Notes: generated by a model not told the origin, from the letters alone. 64,000 nt of DNA from Motilimonas sp. E26 (GCF_021278025.1 NZ_JAIBHJ010000015.1:1-64000), one strand, 5' to 3'; shown: positions 29,758 to 40,938, numbered from the stretch's first letter. Numbers and translations: made by a program.

Positions 29758-31524
29758 TTAATACGTTCTGATCTTCGGCTCAAATGCTTCGCGGTGTACT
29801 GGCGTCATATTGACGTCACGCTTAACCATTTGTTCCGTTTCAGGGTTATAAAGAGAGTGACACAACCAACTTGCATCATCACGATCTGGGAAGTCAAAAC
29901 GACTATGAGCGCCGCGACTTTCTGTTCTAAAGTTTGCAGCTAGCGCTGTTGCGTAGGCCGTTTCCATGAGGTTATCAAGCTCTAAACATTCGATACGCTG
30001 AGTATTAAACTCTGAACTGGTGTCTGACAACTTAGCATCTTTTAAACGCTCACGAATGGCTTTTAGTTCAGCCAGACCTTCAGCCATGGCTTTACCTTCA
30101 CGGAATACCGAGAAATTCTTCTGCATACACTGCTGCATGTCTTTTTTGATTTGCACCGGACATTCACTGCCTTGGCCGCTTTCCCAACGATTAAAGCGAG
30201 CCAAAGAGGCTTGGATGTTCTCTTCTGAGGCTTCTTTAATATCAACGAGTTGGTCTAGAGCTTTACCTAAGTGCTGGCCAGCAGCGCGGCCAAATACGAC
30301 TAAATCAAGTAACGAGTTACCGCCTAAGCGGTTAGCGCCGTGTACCGATACACAAGCAATTTCGCCAACGGCAAATAAACCGGTAACATCCATCTCTTTG
30401 CCATCAGTATCTTGTTTAATCACTTGGCCAGTTACACGTGTCGGTAACCCACCCATCATATAGTGACAAGTTGGAATAACAGGGATCGGCTCTTTAACTG
30501 GATCAACGTGAGCAAAGGTACGCGATAACTCACAAATACCAGGCAGTTTAGATTCCAGCATTTCTTTGCCAAGATGATCCAACTTCAGCTTAACGTGTGG
30601 ACCCCAAGGACCTTCACAGCCGCGACCTTCACGAATTTCAATCATGATCGAACGAGCAACAACGTCACGGCCTGCTAAATCTTTCGCATTCGGCGCGTAA
30701 CGCTCCATGAAGCGTTCGCCATCTTTATTTAACAGATAACCACCTTCACCACGGCAACCTTCGGTCACTAAGGTGCCAGCTCCGGCAATACCTGTTGGGT
30801 GAAACTGCCACATTTCCATGTCTTGTACTGGCACGCCAGCACGAATCGCCATGCCAACACCGTCACCAGTGTTAATGTGGGCGTTAGTTGTTGACGCATA
30901 AATGCGCCCTGCTCCGCCCGTTGCTAAGATAGTGGCTTTTGATTTGAAATAAACCACTTCACCGGTTTCAATCTCAATAGCGGTACAACCCACTACGGCG
31001 CCTTCGTCATTTTTAACTAAGTCCAAGGCATACCATTCGGAAAAGACCATGGTCTTATTTTTAACGTTTTGCTGATATAGAGTGTGTAATAACGCATGGC
31101 CTGTACGGTCAGCAGCAGCAGCCGTACGCGCCGCTTGCTCACCACCGAACTCTTTGGATTGACCACCAAAAGGTCGTTGGTAAACGCGGCCATTGTCAAA
31201 ACGAGAGAAAGGCAAGCCCATATTCTCAAGTTCTGTGATCGCTTCAGGGCCAGTCTTACACATATACTCAATCGCGTCTTGGTCACCGATATAATCAGAA
31301 CCTTTCACGGTATCGTACATGTGCCACTGCCAGTTATCTGCGTGTGCGTTACCTAACGCAACGGTGATACCACCTTGCGCAGAAACTGTATGTGAACGGG
31401 TTGGAAAAACTTTAGATAATAGCGCGCAGCTTTTACCTTCTTTAGAAATTTGCAGTGCAGCGCGCATGCCTGCACCACCGGCGCCGATAACAACAGCGTC
31501 AAATTCGCGAACTGGAATACTCAC
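29758..31524 (-). CDS. sdhA: Succinate dehydrogenase flavoprotein subunit
   Basis: 588 residues from a GTG at 31522-31524, the same length as E. coli SdhA. The start reads [20 protein letters not shown] with the FAD dinucleotide fold at once. The covalent FAD histidine is in SHTVSAQGG, and catalytic [15 protein letters not shown] and RLGGNSLLD are present. The longer in-frame ATG would add 31 residues that belong to sdhD in another frame. The GTG shares its first base with the last base of the sdhD stop (TAGTG), so translation is probably coupled. Confidence 0.96.
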   Translation of the reverse strand: MSIPVREFDAVVIGAGGAGMRAALQISKEGKSCALLSKVFPTRSHTVSAQGGITVALGNAHADNWQWHMYDTVKGSDYIGDQDAIEYMCKTGPEAITELENMGLPFSRFDNGRVYQRPFGGQSKEFGGEQAARTAAAADRTGHALLHTLYQQNVKNKTMVFSEWYALDLVKNDEGAVVGCTAIEIETGEVVYFKSKATILATGGAGRIYASTTNAHINTGDGVGMAIRAGVPVQDMEMWQFHPTGIAGAGTLVTEGCRGEGGYLLNKDGERFMERYAPNAKDLAGRDVVARSIMIEIREGRGCEGPWGPHVKLKLDHLGKEMLESKLPGICELSRTFAHVDPVKEPIPVIPTCHYMMGGLPTRVTGQVIKQDTDGKEMDVTGLFAVGEIACVSVHGANRLGGNSLLDLVVFGRAAGQHLGKALDQLVDIKEASEENIQASLARFNRWESGQGSECPVQIKKDMQQCMQKNFSVFREGKAMAEGLAELKAIRERLKDAKLSDTSSEFNTQRIECLELDNLMETAYATALAANFRTESRGAHSRFDFPDRDDASWLCHSLYNPETEQMVKRDVNMTPVHREAFEPKIRTY

Positions 31525-31868
31525 TAAACACCCCACAATACAGAGAAGCCAACGAACACATAAATAAAGGCTACAGATGTCAGTACAAACTGTAAACTTC
31601 CGCGCAGTAACGCGCATTTGATGTAATCAGTTAATACTTGCCACAAGCCAATCCAAGCATGCACTAACATGGCAACTAGCGCTAACATAGTGAAAGCTTT
31701 AGTAAACACGCCAGAGAAAAACCCCTGCCAAGATTCATATGTGATATCGGTGAAGGCAATAAAGCCAACAAGGTAGAGAGTGTAAAGTGTTAAGATGACG
31801 GCTGATGCGCGGATCAGTACAAAATCATGTACGCCACTGCGGCCTAAGCCTGATGCGATTTTTACCAT
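31524..31868 (-). CDS. sdhD: Succinate dehydrogenase membrane anchor subunit
   Basis: 114 residues from the ATG at 31866-31868 ([20 protein letters not shown]), matching E. coli SdhD in length. Three membrane segments (about 18-38, 56-78, 90-112). The heme b ligand His is expected in the [13 protein letters not shown] segment. The start overlaps the end of sdhC by 7 bases. A longer open frame to 32027 lies inside sdhC and is not used. Confidence 0.94.
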   Translation of the reverse strand: MVKIASGLGRSGVHDFVLIRASAVILTLYTLYLVGFIAFTDITYESWQGFFSGVFTKAFTMLALVAMLVHAWIGLWQVLTDYIKCALLRGSLQFVLTSVAFIYVFVGFSVLWGV

Positions 31869-32248
31869 ACCATAATCCCCGCAAGTAGTGACAAGATGAT
31901 GGCGATAATGAAGCTCACTTTCGCGCTTTGTGTACCAGATTCTAGTTCTTCCCAGTAACCCAGATCCATGATCATATGTCGGACACCTACCACGATGTGG
32001 TAAGCCAATGCAGTCAGTATTCCCCAAAGAATGAATTTGATGAAGAAATTGTCGGCTAGACTAGCGACGCTTTCAAATCCTTCCTTTGAGCCTAACGATT
32101 GCGCTAATAGCGATAGCAAGATAGCTAGTGCTACAAACACAATGACGCCAGATACACGATGCAAGATAGATGCAATAGCAGTTACAGGAAAGCTTATTGT
32201 CTGTAGGTCGAGGTTTACAGGTCTTTGCTTTTTCACGGTGTTGCCCAC
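31862..32248 (-). CDS. sdhC: Succinate dehydrogenase cytochrome b556 subunit
   Basis: 128 residues. Begins MGNTVKKQRPVNLDLQTISF and continues with ITAIASILHRVSGV-like text, the family signature. Three membrane segments; heme-ligand histidine in AYHIVVGVRHMIMDLG. First gene of sdhCDAB, divergent from gltA across 390 bases. Confidence 0.96.
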   Translation of the reverse strand: MGNTVKKQRPVNLDLQTISFPVTAIASILHRVSGVIVFVALAILLSLLAQSLGSKEGFESVASLADNFFIKFILWGILTALAYHIVVGVRHMIMDLGYWEELESGTQSAKVSFIIAIILSLLAGIMVW

Positions 32249-32325
32249 TCAGCTCCATTGAGAGCATGCTTGTTATAGTTATATTCCCCGGAACAAACGC
32301 ACTTATCTCAACGCTCAAATAAGTT

Positions 32326-32340
32326 GTTAATTGGTTGTTG
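32326..32340. promoter_or_regulatory. ArcA-box-like site upstream of sdhC
   Basis: GTTAATTGGTTGTTG matches 11 of 15 positions of the ArcA box as I recall it (GTTAATTAAATGTTA) and lies about 80 bases before sdhC. Repression of sdh by ArcA under low oxygen is established in E. coli. Here it rests on this one match. The rest of the 390-base sdhC-gltA gap shows no gene. Confidence 0.3.
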
Positions 32341-32638
32341 CGGCCTTTATAACATTTCTCAAAGATAGCGTTATCACCGCTATCCTCGGAATGGCTTAAA
32401 ACCAAGCCAACAAACCATCCGGAGACCTCGGCGCCATTATATGAAGGGCATTACGCTTTTACAATGAAGTTTCAACATTTTGCATCACATTCTGTTAAGA
32501 AATAGTAACTAGCACTCATTTTTTCATTAACATACCACTTATATAAGCACAACAAAATTGACAAACGAGAGCAAGATCTGTAGAAATGAGCGGCGTTTGT
32601 TATTCCAACTCGCATATAAAGAGCAAAGGAGACGTGCT

Positions 32639-33925
32639 ATGGCTGATCAAAAAGCCACTTTACATCTACCGGGCCAAGAGCCTATTGAGCTGCCTATTTT
32701 AGAAGCAGCAGCAGGCTACAATGTACTAGACGTACGCGGCTTGGGTAAACATGGTTATTTCACTTTCGATCCCGGTTTTTTAGCAACCGCATCGTGTGAG
32801 TCAGAAATTACCTATATTGATGGTGCAAAAGGTGTATTACTGCACCGTGGTTATCCGATTGACCAATTAGCAAAGAAATCTGATTTTCTAGAGGTTTGTT
32901 ACATACTTCTGAACGGAGAGGTGCCCAACCGTAAAGAATTCGATGATTTTCATCGTGTTGTAATGCACCACACCATGGTTCATGAGCAATTAACAGACTT
33001 TTTCTCAGGTTTCCGTCGTGATTCTCATCCAATGGCAATCATGTGTGGTGTTGTAGGTGCATTATCTGCTTTCTACCATGACTCACTTGATATTTCAGAT
33101 GCTAGACACCGTGAAATTGCGGCTTACCGTTTATTATCAAAAATGCCAACATTAGCAGCGATGAGCTACAAGTACTCTATGGGTCAACCATTTGTGTACC
33201 CACGCAATGATCTAAGCTACGCTGGTAACTTCCTGCATATGATGTTTGCCGTTCCTTGTGAAGAGTACGTGGTTAACCCAGTACTTGAAAAAGCAATGGA
33301 TCGCATCATGATTTTACATGCTGATCACGAGCAAAATGCTTCTACATCAACAGTTCGATTGGCAGGCTCATCGGGGGCAAACCCATTTGCTTGTATCGCA
33401 GCGGGTATTGCATCACTTTGGGGCCCCGCTCATGGCGGCGCTAATGAAGCATGCTTAAATATGTTAGAAGAAATTGGTACTGTTGATCGTATTGATGAGT
33501 TTGTAGCACGTGCTAAGGACAAAGAAGACCCATTCCGCTTAATGGGCTTTGGTCATCGCGTTTACAAAAACTTTGACCCTCGCGCAACCGTTATGCGTGA
33601 AACTTGTCACGAAGTGCTAAAAGAACTAAACATTCAAGATCCACTTTTAGACGTAGCCATGCGTTTAGAGCAGATTGCGCTTGAAGACCCTTACTTCGTA
33701 GAGAAGAAACTTTACCCTAACGTTGATTTCTACTCAGGAATTATCTTGAAAGCCATGGGCATTCCGACCTCTATGTTTACTGTAATTTTTGCAGTTTCTC
33801 GCACAGTAGGCTGGATCGCACACTGGAATGAAATGCTAAGCCAACCAGGACAAAAAATTGGTCGCCCTCGTCAGCTTTACACGGGTCATACATCTCGTGA
33901 TTTCAGCTCAATTGACGAACGATAA
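32639..33925 (+). CDS. gltA: Citrate synthase (type II, hexameric)
   Basis: 428 residues from the ATG at 32639, with AAAGGAGA as ribosome site (E. coli 427). An in-frame ATT/TTG extension to 32558 is rejected. Catalytic histidines in [12 protein letters not shown] and [12 protein letters not shown], and the late active-site aspartate region [15 protein letters not shown], are present. It condenses acetyl-CoA with oxaloacetate and sits divergent from sdhCDAB. A terminator follows. Confidence 0.97.
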   Translation: MADQKATLHLPGQEPIELPILEAAAGYNVLDVRGLGKHGYFTFDPGFLATASCESEITYIDGAKGVLLHRGYPIDQLAKKSDFLEVCYILLNGEVPNRKEFDDFHRVVMHHTMVHEQLTDFFSGFRRDSHPMAIMCGVVGALSAFYHDSLDISDARHREIAAYRLLSKMPTLAAMSYKYSMGQPFVYPRNDLSYAGNFLHMMFAVPCEEYVVNPVLEKAMDRIMILHADHEQNASTSTVRLAGSSGANPFACIAAGIASLWGPAHGGANEACLNMLEEIGTVDRIDEFVARAKDKEDPFRLMGFGHRVYKNFDPRATVMRETCHEVLKELNIQDPLLDVAMRLEQIALEDPYFVEKKLYPNVDFYSGIILKAMGIPTSMFTVIFAVSRTVGWIAHWNEMLSQPGQKIGRPRQLYTGHTSRDFSSIDER

Positions 33926-33971
33926 TTAAGTTATTGAAAAGTATTAGACTAATACTAACAAATGCATAAAA

Positions 33972-34002
33972 TAAAAGAGGCTATTCACGGCCTCTTTTTT
34001 TA
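33972..34002 (+). terminator. Rho-independent terminator after gltA
   Basis: AAAAGAGGC pairs with GCCTCTTTTTTT-type sequence around TATTCACG, 47 bases after the gltA stop and just before the next gene's ribosome site. Confidence 0.85.
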
Positions 34003-34014
34003 TGGGAGAACAAA

Positions 34015-34335
34015 ATGAAAAAACTATACCTTTTAGCACCTGCGCTATTACTCGCAGCATGTGCTAGTCAACCCCTGACTCAAGAAACCCTATTATATGT
34101 TAACGCTGAAACCGTAGAATGTACCGGTGTTGCCCCGATGAACTGCTTGCAGGTGAAAACACCAGAAACCCAAGAGTGGCAACTTTTTTACCAAAATATA
34201 GAAGGTTTTACTTTCGAACCAGGTTTCCAGTATCAGTTACAAGTGAAAAAAGAAATGGTCGAAAACCCACCAGCGGATGCTTCATCAGTGAAGTACAGTT
34301 TGATTAAGGTTATTAGTAAGTTACCAATGAAATAA
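34015..34335 (+). CDS. DUF4377-type lipoprotein
   Basis: 106 residues. Signal peptide with lipobox LLAAC (Cys at 16), then one domain: VNAETVECTGVAPMNCLQVK, a W followed by FYQNIEGF, then FEPGFQYQLQV and PADASSVKYSLIKV. This pattern is that of DUF4377, often found next to HslJ-like domains in envelope stress proteins. Function unknown. The GGGAGAA ribosome site overlaps the end of the upstream terminator. Confidence 0.8.
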   Translation: MKKLYLLAPALLLAACASQPLTQETLLYVNAETVECTGVAPMNCLQVKTPETQEWQLFYQNIEGFTFEPGFQYQLQVKKEMVENPPADASSVKYSLIKVISKLPMK

Positions 34336-34350
34336 AGCCCATTATAAAGA

Positions 34351-34388
34351 AAGAGAAAAATGGGCAGCCAGGTTTGCCCACTTTCTTA
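34351..34388. terminator. Probable bidirectional terminator between lipoprotein gene and kdsB
   Basis: AGAAAAATGGGCA and TGCCCACTTTCTT form a 6-bp GC-rich stem with an imperfect A/T extension around a GCCAGGTT loop. Both neighbouring genes converge on it. Confidence 0.55.
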
Positions 34389-34411
34389 ATAATAGATAAC
34401 CAACATCACAC

Positions 34412-35155
34412 CTAGGACCTTGTTAACAACTGATTAACCCGCTCATAATCTTCTGGTGTATCGATGCCTGCCGCAGGCGTTTCCTGAGCTACCGCCACAT
34501 GAATTTTTTCACCATGCCATAGCACTCGAAGTTGCTCTAACTTTTCAATCTGCTCTAATGGTGATTCACTCATGCCGATATATTTCGTAATGAATCCAGC
34601 ACGATAAGCATAAATGCCAATATGACGTAGTAAAGGGCAATGCGCATCGACTTGATGCGGAAAATGATCACGCTGCCAAGGCACACTGGCACGGCTGAAA
34701 TATAATGCGTAACCTTGTTTATCCAGCACCACTTTGACTGCATTAGGATTAAATACTTCATCTGCAGATGCAATACTCGTCGCTAAGGTAGCCATAGGTG
34801 CAGCCGTCTGGTTGGCTAAGTTGGCCGCTACTTGTTGTATGATGCTAGCAGGAATAAGGGGCTCATCGCCTTGCACATTTACAATCACTTCGTCAGCGGA
34901 AAAGCCGCACAATGCAACCACTTCAGCTAAGCGCTCGGTGCCAGATTGATGATCTGCACGTGTCATACACACTTCACAATCAACCGCATCGGCAATGCGC
35001 TGATCATCCGTCGCAACAATTATTCGCGCCGCGCCGCTTTCACGAGCGCGATCAACCACATGTTGCACCATAGGTTTGCCCGCAAGGGAAAGTAGTGGCT
35101 TGCCCGGCAGGCGCTCAGACTGATAGCGCGCAGGGATCACCACGACAAAGCTCAT
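34412..35155 (-). CDS. kdsB: 3-deoxy-manno-octulosonate cytidylyltransferase
   Basis: 247 residues (E. coli 248). Activates KDO with CTP for the lipopolysaccharide inner core. N-terminal nucleotide-binding [20 protein letters not shown], then [23 protein letters not shown] and the late [11 protein letters not shown]. Its ATG overlaps the stop of the Trm112-like gene by 4 bases. Last gene of the comEC-msbA-lpxK group. Confidence 0.96.
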   Translation of the reverse strand: MSFVVVIPARYQSERLPGKPLLSLAGKPMVQHVVDRARESGAARIIVATDDQRIADAVDCEVCMTRADHQSGTERLAEVVALCGFSADEVIVNVQGDEPLIPASIIQQVAANLANQTAAPMATLATSIASADEVFNPNAVKVVLDKQGYALYFSRASVPWQRDHFPHQVDAHCPLLRHIGIYAYRAGFITKYIGMSESPLEQIEKLEQLRVLWHGEKIHVAVAQETPAAGIDTPEDYERVNQLLTRS

Positions 35156-35337
35156 GAACTCACCTCATCTAAGCTTAACTCACGTGCTTTCTCTTCAATT
35201 AACACCGGGATCCCCTCTGTGATAGGGTACGCCAAACGATCGAACTTACAGATTAACTCTTGCTGCGCCTTGTCAAAATGCAGTTTTCCTTTGCACACAG
35301 GGCAAGCAATTATTTCAAATAGATTATGGTCTAACAT
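35152..35337 (-). CDS. Trm112 family protein (YcaR-like)
   Basis: 61 residues. Two cysteine pairs would be expected for zinc; one CPVC is visible (in [13 protein letters not shown]), followed by [19 protein letters not shown], the family core. E. coli YcaR sits in the same place between lpxK and kdsB. It overlaps lpxK by 14 bases and kdsB by 4. Role in this operon unknown; Trm112 proteins activate methyltransferases in other organisms. Confidence 0.88.
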   Translation of the reverse strand: MLDHNLFEIIACPVCKGKLHFDKAQQELICKFDRLAYPITEGIPVLIEEKARELSLDEVSS

Positions 35338-36307
35338 TTTGATTTATCTCTTTTAATTTCATAATAAAGTGTTCTTTAAATGGCGCAGCGATGAGCGCAG
35401 AAACAGGTAAATACCAAGCTTGTTTCAACTCGAAATCACGGCACTTGACTGCGTCTTTTTCGGTCATAAATAATGGATACTGTTGCTCTAAAGCCTGAAT
35501 TTCTTCTTGCTTAAAAGCGTGGTGATCAGCAAAGGCTCTTTGTTGTACTAGTTCAAAGCCTAACCCTTTTAACGTATTGAAAAAGCGTGGAGGATGACCG
35601 ATACCGGCGCAAGCATTCACTTTTTTGCCCACCTCAGCAGCATCAAATTCAACCTGGCCAACTACCGATTTAGGCGTACTCGGCTTTAATGACATCGCAA
35701 ATTCGTTACCTTGTGGATCGGCGCCATTATTAATTACAAAATCGACGCTGTTTAATCTCTTTTTACTTTCTCTTAAAGGACCTGCAGGCAGTAAAAGACC
35801 ATTACCAAAGCGTCGTTCACCGTCAACCACCACAATTTCAATATCACGTTGTAAAGCATAATGCTGCAGGCCATCATCTGAAATAATCACATTGACATCG
35901 CAATGTTCAATTAAATATTGTGCTGATTCAATACGCTTTGGTGACACTACAACCGGACAACCAGTGCGATGATAAATTAATACTGGCTCATCACCTGCTT
36001 GCGCACCTGTAGTATGCGTATCAACCAATAGCGGGTAATGAGGAGCGTTGCCTCCATAACCGCGGCTAATGACACCAGGGCGATAACCGAGTTGTGTTAG
36101 CCATTCGCATAAACCGATAACCACGGGCGTTTTGCCATTTCCGCCAACACTTATGTTACCGACGACTATCGTCGGCACTCCGACATGAACAGACTTTAGC
36201 CAACCTTGACGAAAAGCAAATCGGCGTGTTGCTGCAATTAAACCAAACAGCCAAGACAATGGCCAAAGTAAGCAGGTTATGCCATCTATGCGATACCAGA
36301 ACTTCAT
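35324..36307 (-). CDS. lpxK: Tetraacyldisaccharide 4'-kinase
   Basis: 327 residues (E. coli 328). Phosphorylates the lipid A disaccharide at the 4' position in the inner membrane. N-terminal membrane-associated segment, Walker A region [12 protein letters not shown], then [16 protein letters not shown] and the late MTEKDAVKC. Starts one base after the msbA stop. Confidence 0.95.
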   Translation of the reverse strand: MKFWYRIDGITCLLWPLSWLFGLIAATRRFAFRQGWLKSVHVGVPTIVVGNISVGGNGKTPVVIGLCEWLTQLGYRPGVISRGYGGNAPHYPLLVDTHTTGAQAGDEPVLIYHRTGCPVVVSPKRIESAQYLIEHCDVNVIISDDGLQHYALQRDIEIVVVDGERRFGNGLLLPAGPLRESKKRLNSVDFVINNGADPQGNEFAMSLKPSTPKSVVGQVEFDAAEVGKKVNACAGIGHPPRFFNTLKGLGFELVQQRAFADHHAFKQEEIQALEQQYPLFMTEKDAVKCRDFELKQAWYLPVSALIAAPFKEHFIMKLKEINQNVRP

Positions 36308-36308
36308 A

Positions 36309-38057
36309 TTACGACGCTGCTGTTTGCATTTTAACTAAGCTGGCATACACCCCATCATGCTCACTTAAGAGTTGATGAGTGCCCTGCTCAATGATCCGCC
36401 CTTGATCAACCACCAAAATTTGGTCTGCATTTTCAATGGTAGACAAGCGATGCGCAATCACTATTGAGGTACGATCTTTTTGCAACGCCTCTAACGCGGA
36501 CTGAATATGGCGCTCAGACTCAGTATCAAGTGCTGAAGTAGCTTCATCTAAAATCAAAATAGGAGCATCACGCAGCAGTGCCCGTGCAATGGCAATACGT
36601 TGCCTTTGTCCACCAGACAACATCACGCCATCTTCACCTACTAATGTATCTAAGCCATCAGGAAACTGCTCAATAAACTCCATGGCATGAGCCGTTGTCG
36701 CTGCAGCAATTATTTGCTCACGGCTGTAGTTGTCCCCTGTTGCATAAGCGATATTGTTGGCAATAGTGTCATCAAACAAGTGTACTTTTTGCGATACATA
36801 GGCCATTTGTGAGCGCAAATTGTCAAGCGGAAAATCATAAATACTCTGTCCATCGATGCTCACGTCACCTTCAATACCGTCGTAAAAACGCGTGATAATG
36901 GAAGCGATGGTTGATTTACCTGAGCCTGACCGGCCAACCAAAGCGATACTTTTCCCAGCCTCAACGGTAAAACTAATATTATCCAACGCTGGCTTCTCTT
37001 TACCTTGGTAGCGAAATGTCACCTTATCAAAAGCAATTTGCCCTTTTACGCGCGCTATCGGTTTTTTCCCCGTGTCTTTTTCTAATTCACTGTCCAAAAT
37101 AGCGAACAAGCTGTCACAAGCCGCTAAACCTTTTTGAATTTCATTATTCACTTGAGTAATCGATTTTATTGGCTTCATCAACGCGAACATCGAGCTAATG
37201 ATCAGAGTAAACGTACCGGGGGTTAAGGTATCCATGACTTGTGGGAAAGTTGCTAAATACAGCACAAATGCTAACGCTATCGAAGCTAAAAACTGGATCA
37301 CCGGCACACTGATTGCTTGCGCCGATATCATTTTCATATTTTGCCGACGCACCTTGTTACTCACATTGGCAAATTTTTCTTGCTCAAGTGATTGCCCACC
37401 AAACATTAACACTTCTTTGTGGCCTTTTAACATTTGCTCCGATGACGTAGTCACTGAGCCCATTGCCGCCTGAATTTGATGACCTAAACCACGAAAACGC
37501 TTACTGACTTTATTGATCACAAAGCCCACGACAGGGCCAACCACGAAGAAAATTAACGAGAGTTGCCAGCTTTGGTAAAACATCATCGCAAGCAACGCCA
37601 CCACCATGGCCCCTTCACGGAAAATACTCACTAGGGAATTACTGGCGGCATTAGCCACTTGGTTACAATCGTAAGTAATTTTCGACAGCAAATCCCCAGT
37701 GCTATTTTTATCAAAAAAAGCCACTGGCATTTGCATCAAATGATTAAAAACTGCGCGTTGCAGCTTCATCACGACATGATTACCCACCCAAGCCATACAA
37801 TAGCTGCTCATAAAAGCCGCCAAGCCGCGCGCGGTAATGATGACTAAAACAAAAATAGGCATAAAAGTGAGTACATCTGGGTTTTTGCCGGTTAACCCTT
37901 CATCAAGTAGTGGTTTCAGAGAATATAAAAATGTAGCGTCAACAGCGGCATAGCCTAACATTCCAATCACGCCACCGAGGATCCCGAGTTTCTTATCTTT
38001 AACGTATTCAAGTAAGCGTTTGAAGGTGACAAAAGAAGAAGTTGTCGATTGTGTCAT
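36309..38057 (-). CDS. msbA: Lipid A export ATP-binding/permease protein MsbA
   Basis: 582 residues from the ATG at 38057, identical in length to E. coli MsbA; a GTG 9 bases upstream is an alternative. Six membrane segments (about 20-300), then the ATPase with Walker A GRSGSGKST, Q-loop, signature LSGGQRQRIAIARA, Walker B ILILDEATSALD and the His switch IAHRLS. It flips lipid A-core across the inner membrane. Adjacent to lpxK as usual. Confidence 0.96.
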   Translation of the reverse strand: MTQSTTSSFVTFKRLLEYVKDKKLGILGGVIGMLGYAAVDATFLYSLKPLLDEGLTGKNPDVLTFMPIFVLVIITARGLAAFMSSYCMAWVGNHVVMKLQRAVFNHLMQMPVAFFDKNSTGDLLSKITYDCNQVANAASNSLVSIFREGAMVVALLAMMFYQSWQLSLIFFVVGPVVGFVINKVSKRFRGLGHQIQAAMGSVTTSSEQMLKGHKEVLMFGGQSLEQEKFANVSNKVRRQNMKMISAQAISVPVIQFLASIALAFVLYLATFPQVMDTLTPGTFTLIISSMFALMKPIKSITQVNNEIQKGLAACDSLFAILDSELEKDTGKKPIARVKGQIAFDKVTFRYQGKEKPALDNISFTVEAGKSIALVGRSGSGKSTIASIITRFYDGIEGDVSIDGQSIYDFPLDNLRSQMAYVSQKVHLFDDTIANNIAYATGDNYSREQIIAAATTAHAMEFIEQFPDGLDTLVGEDGVMLSGGQRQRIAIARALLRDAPILILDEATSALDTESERHIQSALEALQKDRTSIVIAHRLSTIENADQILVVDQGRIIEQGTHQLLSEHDGVYASLVKMQTAAS

Positions 38058-38085
38058 AATGGCCACTTATGAAAAAAGAAACATT

Positions 38086-40383
38086 TTAACCTCTAGGAAC
38101 AAAAGGTAAAAGCGCTGAGTGATACCAATATGGTGAGATAGCATCACGAAAGCCTTTTATTACCCAGCTTTCACCTTGTGGGGCGATAATTAACATGCCT
38201 TGTTTGGCAGTGTTAGCCCCTCGCGCTCCAGCCTTTAAGTAGCGCTGGACAACTTCTTGATGAGGAAACCCCCAAGGGTTATACCTACCAGCGCTATAAA
38301 CCACCCAACTGGGTATGGTTGCATCAACAAATGCCGCAGAGGAAGAGGTTTTACTACCATGATGCGCAGCGATCACTACATCTGCTTTTATTTGATGCCC
38401 TGCCATTTTTATTAGCTGCGCCTCTGCACGGGCTTCAATATCACCTGGGATCAAGATACTAAAATCGCCATTGGTTAAATGCAGTACACATGAATTATTG
38501 TTACGAGAACGGCCCACCGCTTTACCCCGCTGGGTGAAAAAGCGCCCGGTAAATGCACCTAAGCTAATTTGTTGGCCTTGCTGGCAATACTGAAATGGCC
38601 ACTGCGGTTGACTGTGCCAATAACGACTTATTGTTAAGTTCGCCGCTATATCCTGCCAACCGCCGGCATGATCGTTATCTTTATGGCTAACAATAAAGTG
38701 TCGTAATTCACTAATATTGTTGGCTTTTAAATAGGGTAATATAACGCTTTTTGCCATACTAAAGCCTGTCGAGGTAGCAAACCCTGTATCAAACAGCAGG
38801 TACTCTTGCCGACTTTGCATCAATACACTCAAGCCTTGGCCAACATCAAAAACAACCACTTGCCAGTCTGGCTTGTTGGGAATGAACCATGTTCGTCCTG
38901 CAACCAGACTCATAGTCGCAAGCATTATTAGCGCAAGCCGAAAAACAATAGGTGCTCTTCGTTGCCATGCCCAATATAAAAGTGAGCCAATAGCTAAAAA
39001 CCAAATAGTCCAGCTTATACTTTGCTTATCTAATTCTAGCCAAGCGGTTGGTAAGTAAGTTAACACGAGTACCAACCACTCCAATACCCGATCAACCCAA
39101 GATAACAGCCATAGCCCTATTGACGGAGCTAAGAGCAGCAACGCCGTAACTAGCAAGCAGCCTGGCAGTACTAAAATGCTAACAACTGGAATAAACACTA
39201 AATTATAAACAGGCGACAAAGCACTAATACCTGAGAAATAAAATACCTGAACTGGCATCAGCAACAGCCAAAGCAATATTTGAAAATACAATAGATAGAG
39301 CAACCAGCGCCTACCTGTTGCGGCTTTCTTTTGGCCTAGCTTGATGATCAAGAAAATACCAATCACAGCACTAAACGAAAGCCACAAACTAACACTTAAA
39401 ATAGCGAGAGGATCCCATAACAATAAGCAAAATAGAACGAGTAACAATGTATCAACAGACGTGACTTTACGATTAAATATAAGGGCAAAAGCTGCAATTA
39501 AAAACATCAGTAAAGCGCGCTGTGTCGGTAAACTAAATCCAGCCAGCCAAGCGTAAGTAAAAGCGGCAACAACACCACTTATAATAGACCAACTCGCCAG
39601 CTTCACTGGCACAGCAAAGATATAGCTGAGCCCAGTTAAAAAAAGATAAGCCAAGGCGCTGCAAGCCCCCGCAACCAACATGATGTGCAAACCAGAAATC
39701 ACTAGCAAGTGAGCCAGCCCCATTTTTTGCACTTGCTGCTTTAAGTTATCATCCAGCCCGGTCTTATCGGCAAACACTAATGCCAACAATAACCCTTGCT
39801 CAGACATATCTTGAGTTAACGCGCTAATGCGTTCGTATAACAGAGCTCGCCAAGATAAAGTCTCACTGATAAACCCCTGAAATGACTTTACCGAAACCTG
39901 ATAGCCAATATGTTGGCTAAAGAGATAGGATTGTTTATTAAACGAAGCGAGATTTGCCCTGCCCCAAACAGGTTTTATCTTAGCCTTTAACTTAACTACC
40001 TGACCTGCTTTGAAATTCAGCTTAGCGCGATACCATGTTAAGCGAACTTTTTTGGTAAGCAATGGCTGGTAATCATCGATTGTGATTAAGTCTCCTTGAT
40101 AAAAATAGGGCATTGGAGAGGAATTTAATGAATTTATTCTCACAACTATGGTATGTTCTGCGCCTGAATCAAACTCGTCTGGTAACCAGTTTAATTGCCA
40201 ATGAGCAACGCAACTAAACCAGACGAGCGCTAAGGGGAAACCGCTTAGCGCGCGCATTTGTTGTTTAGCAAGCAATAGCGCTGCGAAAATAACACTCAAT
40301 ATGCATTGTTGTAACGATAGCAGCTGGGGTAAGAACAGCCCGCATGTTATGCCTGCGACAAAGCAAAAGTACCATCTGCGCAT
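38086..40383 (-). CDS. comEC: DNA uptake channel protein ComEC/Rec2
   Basis: 765 residues. Three parts: N-terminal soluble/DUF4131 region (about 1-200), ComEC membrane channel (about 200-500, with the SGLHIMLVAG motif and many hydrophobic segments), and a C-terminal metallo-beta-lactamase-like domain (VFDVGQGLSVLMQ, FIVSHKDNDHAGGW, AAHHGSKTSSS). It carries transforming DNA through the inner membrane in competent bacteria, so natural transformation is possible if the other com genes exist. Precedes msbA in one operon. Confidence 0.94.
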   Translation of the reverse strand: MRRWYFCFVAGITCGLFLPQLLSLQQCILSVIFAALLLAKQQMRALSGFPLALVWFSCVAHWQLNWLPDEFDSGAEHTIVVRINSLNSSPMPYFYQGDLITIDDYQPLLTKKVRLTWYRAKLNFKAGQVVKLKAKIKPVWGRANLASFNKQSYLFSQHIGYQVSVKSFQGFISETLSWRALLYERISALTQDMSEQGLLLALVFADKTGLDDNLKQQVQKMGLAHLLVISGLHIMLVAGACSALAYLFLTGLSYIFAVPVKLASWSIISGVVAAFTYAWLAGFSLPTQRALLMFLIAAFALIFNRKVTSVDTLLLVLFCLLLWDPLAILSVSLWLSFSAVIGIFLIIKLGQKKAATGRRWLLYLLYFQILLWLLLMPVQVFYFSGISALSPVYNLVFIPVVSILVLPGCLLVTALLLLAPSIGLWLLSWVDRVLEWLVLVLTYLPTAWLELDKQSISWTIWFLAIGSLLYWAWQRRAPIVFRLALIMLATMSLVAGRTWFIPNKPDWQVVVFDVGQGLSVLMQSRQEYLLFDTGFATSTGFSMAKSVILPYLKANNISELRHFIVSHKDNDHAGGWQDIAANLTISRYWHSQPQWPFQYCQQGQQISLGAFTGRFFTQRGKAVGRSRNNNSCVLHLTNGDFSILIPGDIEARAEAQLIKMAGHQIKADVVIAAHHGSKTSSSAAFVDATIPSWVVYSAGRYNPWGFPHQEVVQRYLKAGARGANTAKQGMLIIAPQGESWVIKGFRDAISPYWYHSALLPFVPRG

Positions 40384-40416
40384 TGGATAAACACCTAACT
40401 ACAATAAGTAAACTAT

Positions 40417-40938
40417 ATGCCAAAAAAGCTGATTAAGCGGTATACGCCCAACCCTGAAACGCTGAAAAATCATAAACACTTGAAAATATTTGGCGATTTA
40501 CTGCATGACGCGAACTTATGGCATTTAAACAGACGCTCTGCGGCAGGTGCATTTGCTGTTGGTTTATTTATGTGTTGGATCCCGCTGCCATCTCAAATGA
40601 TAATGGCTGCCGGACTGGCAATCTTATTTCGAGTGAACTTACCCCTATCTGTTGCTTTGGTGTGGATTTCCAACCCTATAACCATGCCACCTATGTTCTA
40701 TTTTGCTTATCTGATCGGCGCCTATTGCTTGCAACAACCGATTCAGCACTGGCAGTTTGAACTTTCTTGGCAATGGCTAATGGAAATACTTAATACCATC
40801 GGCCCAGCATTATTATTAGGTTGTGTCTTGTTGGCAGTGATCAGTGCAGCATTAGGCTATTTGGGAATTCATTGGTTATGGAGGCTATCAGTGATCCGTA
40901 ACCGATCTCAGCGTAAATCAAGAAAATTCAAAAAATAG
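40417..40938 (+). CDS. DUF2062 membrane protein
   Basis: 173 residues. Basic N-terminus (MPKKLIKRYTPNPETLKNHK), then RRSAAGAFAVGLFMCWIPLP, WISNPITMPPMFYFAYLIG and a last hydrophobic segment: three or four membrane helices of the DUF2062 family. Ends in a basic tail. In related bacteria it also lies divergent from comEC-msbA. Function unknown. Confidence 0.85.
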   Translation: MPKKLIKRYTPNPETLKNHKHLKIFGDLLHDANLWHLNRRSAAGAFAVGLFMCWIPLPSQMIMAAGLAILFRVNLPLSVALVWISNPITMPPMFYFAYLIGAYCLQQPIQHWQFELSWQWLMEILNTIGPALLLGCVLLAVISAALGYLGIHWLWRLSVIRNRSQRKSRKFKK

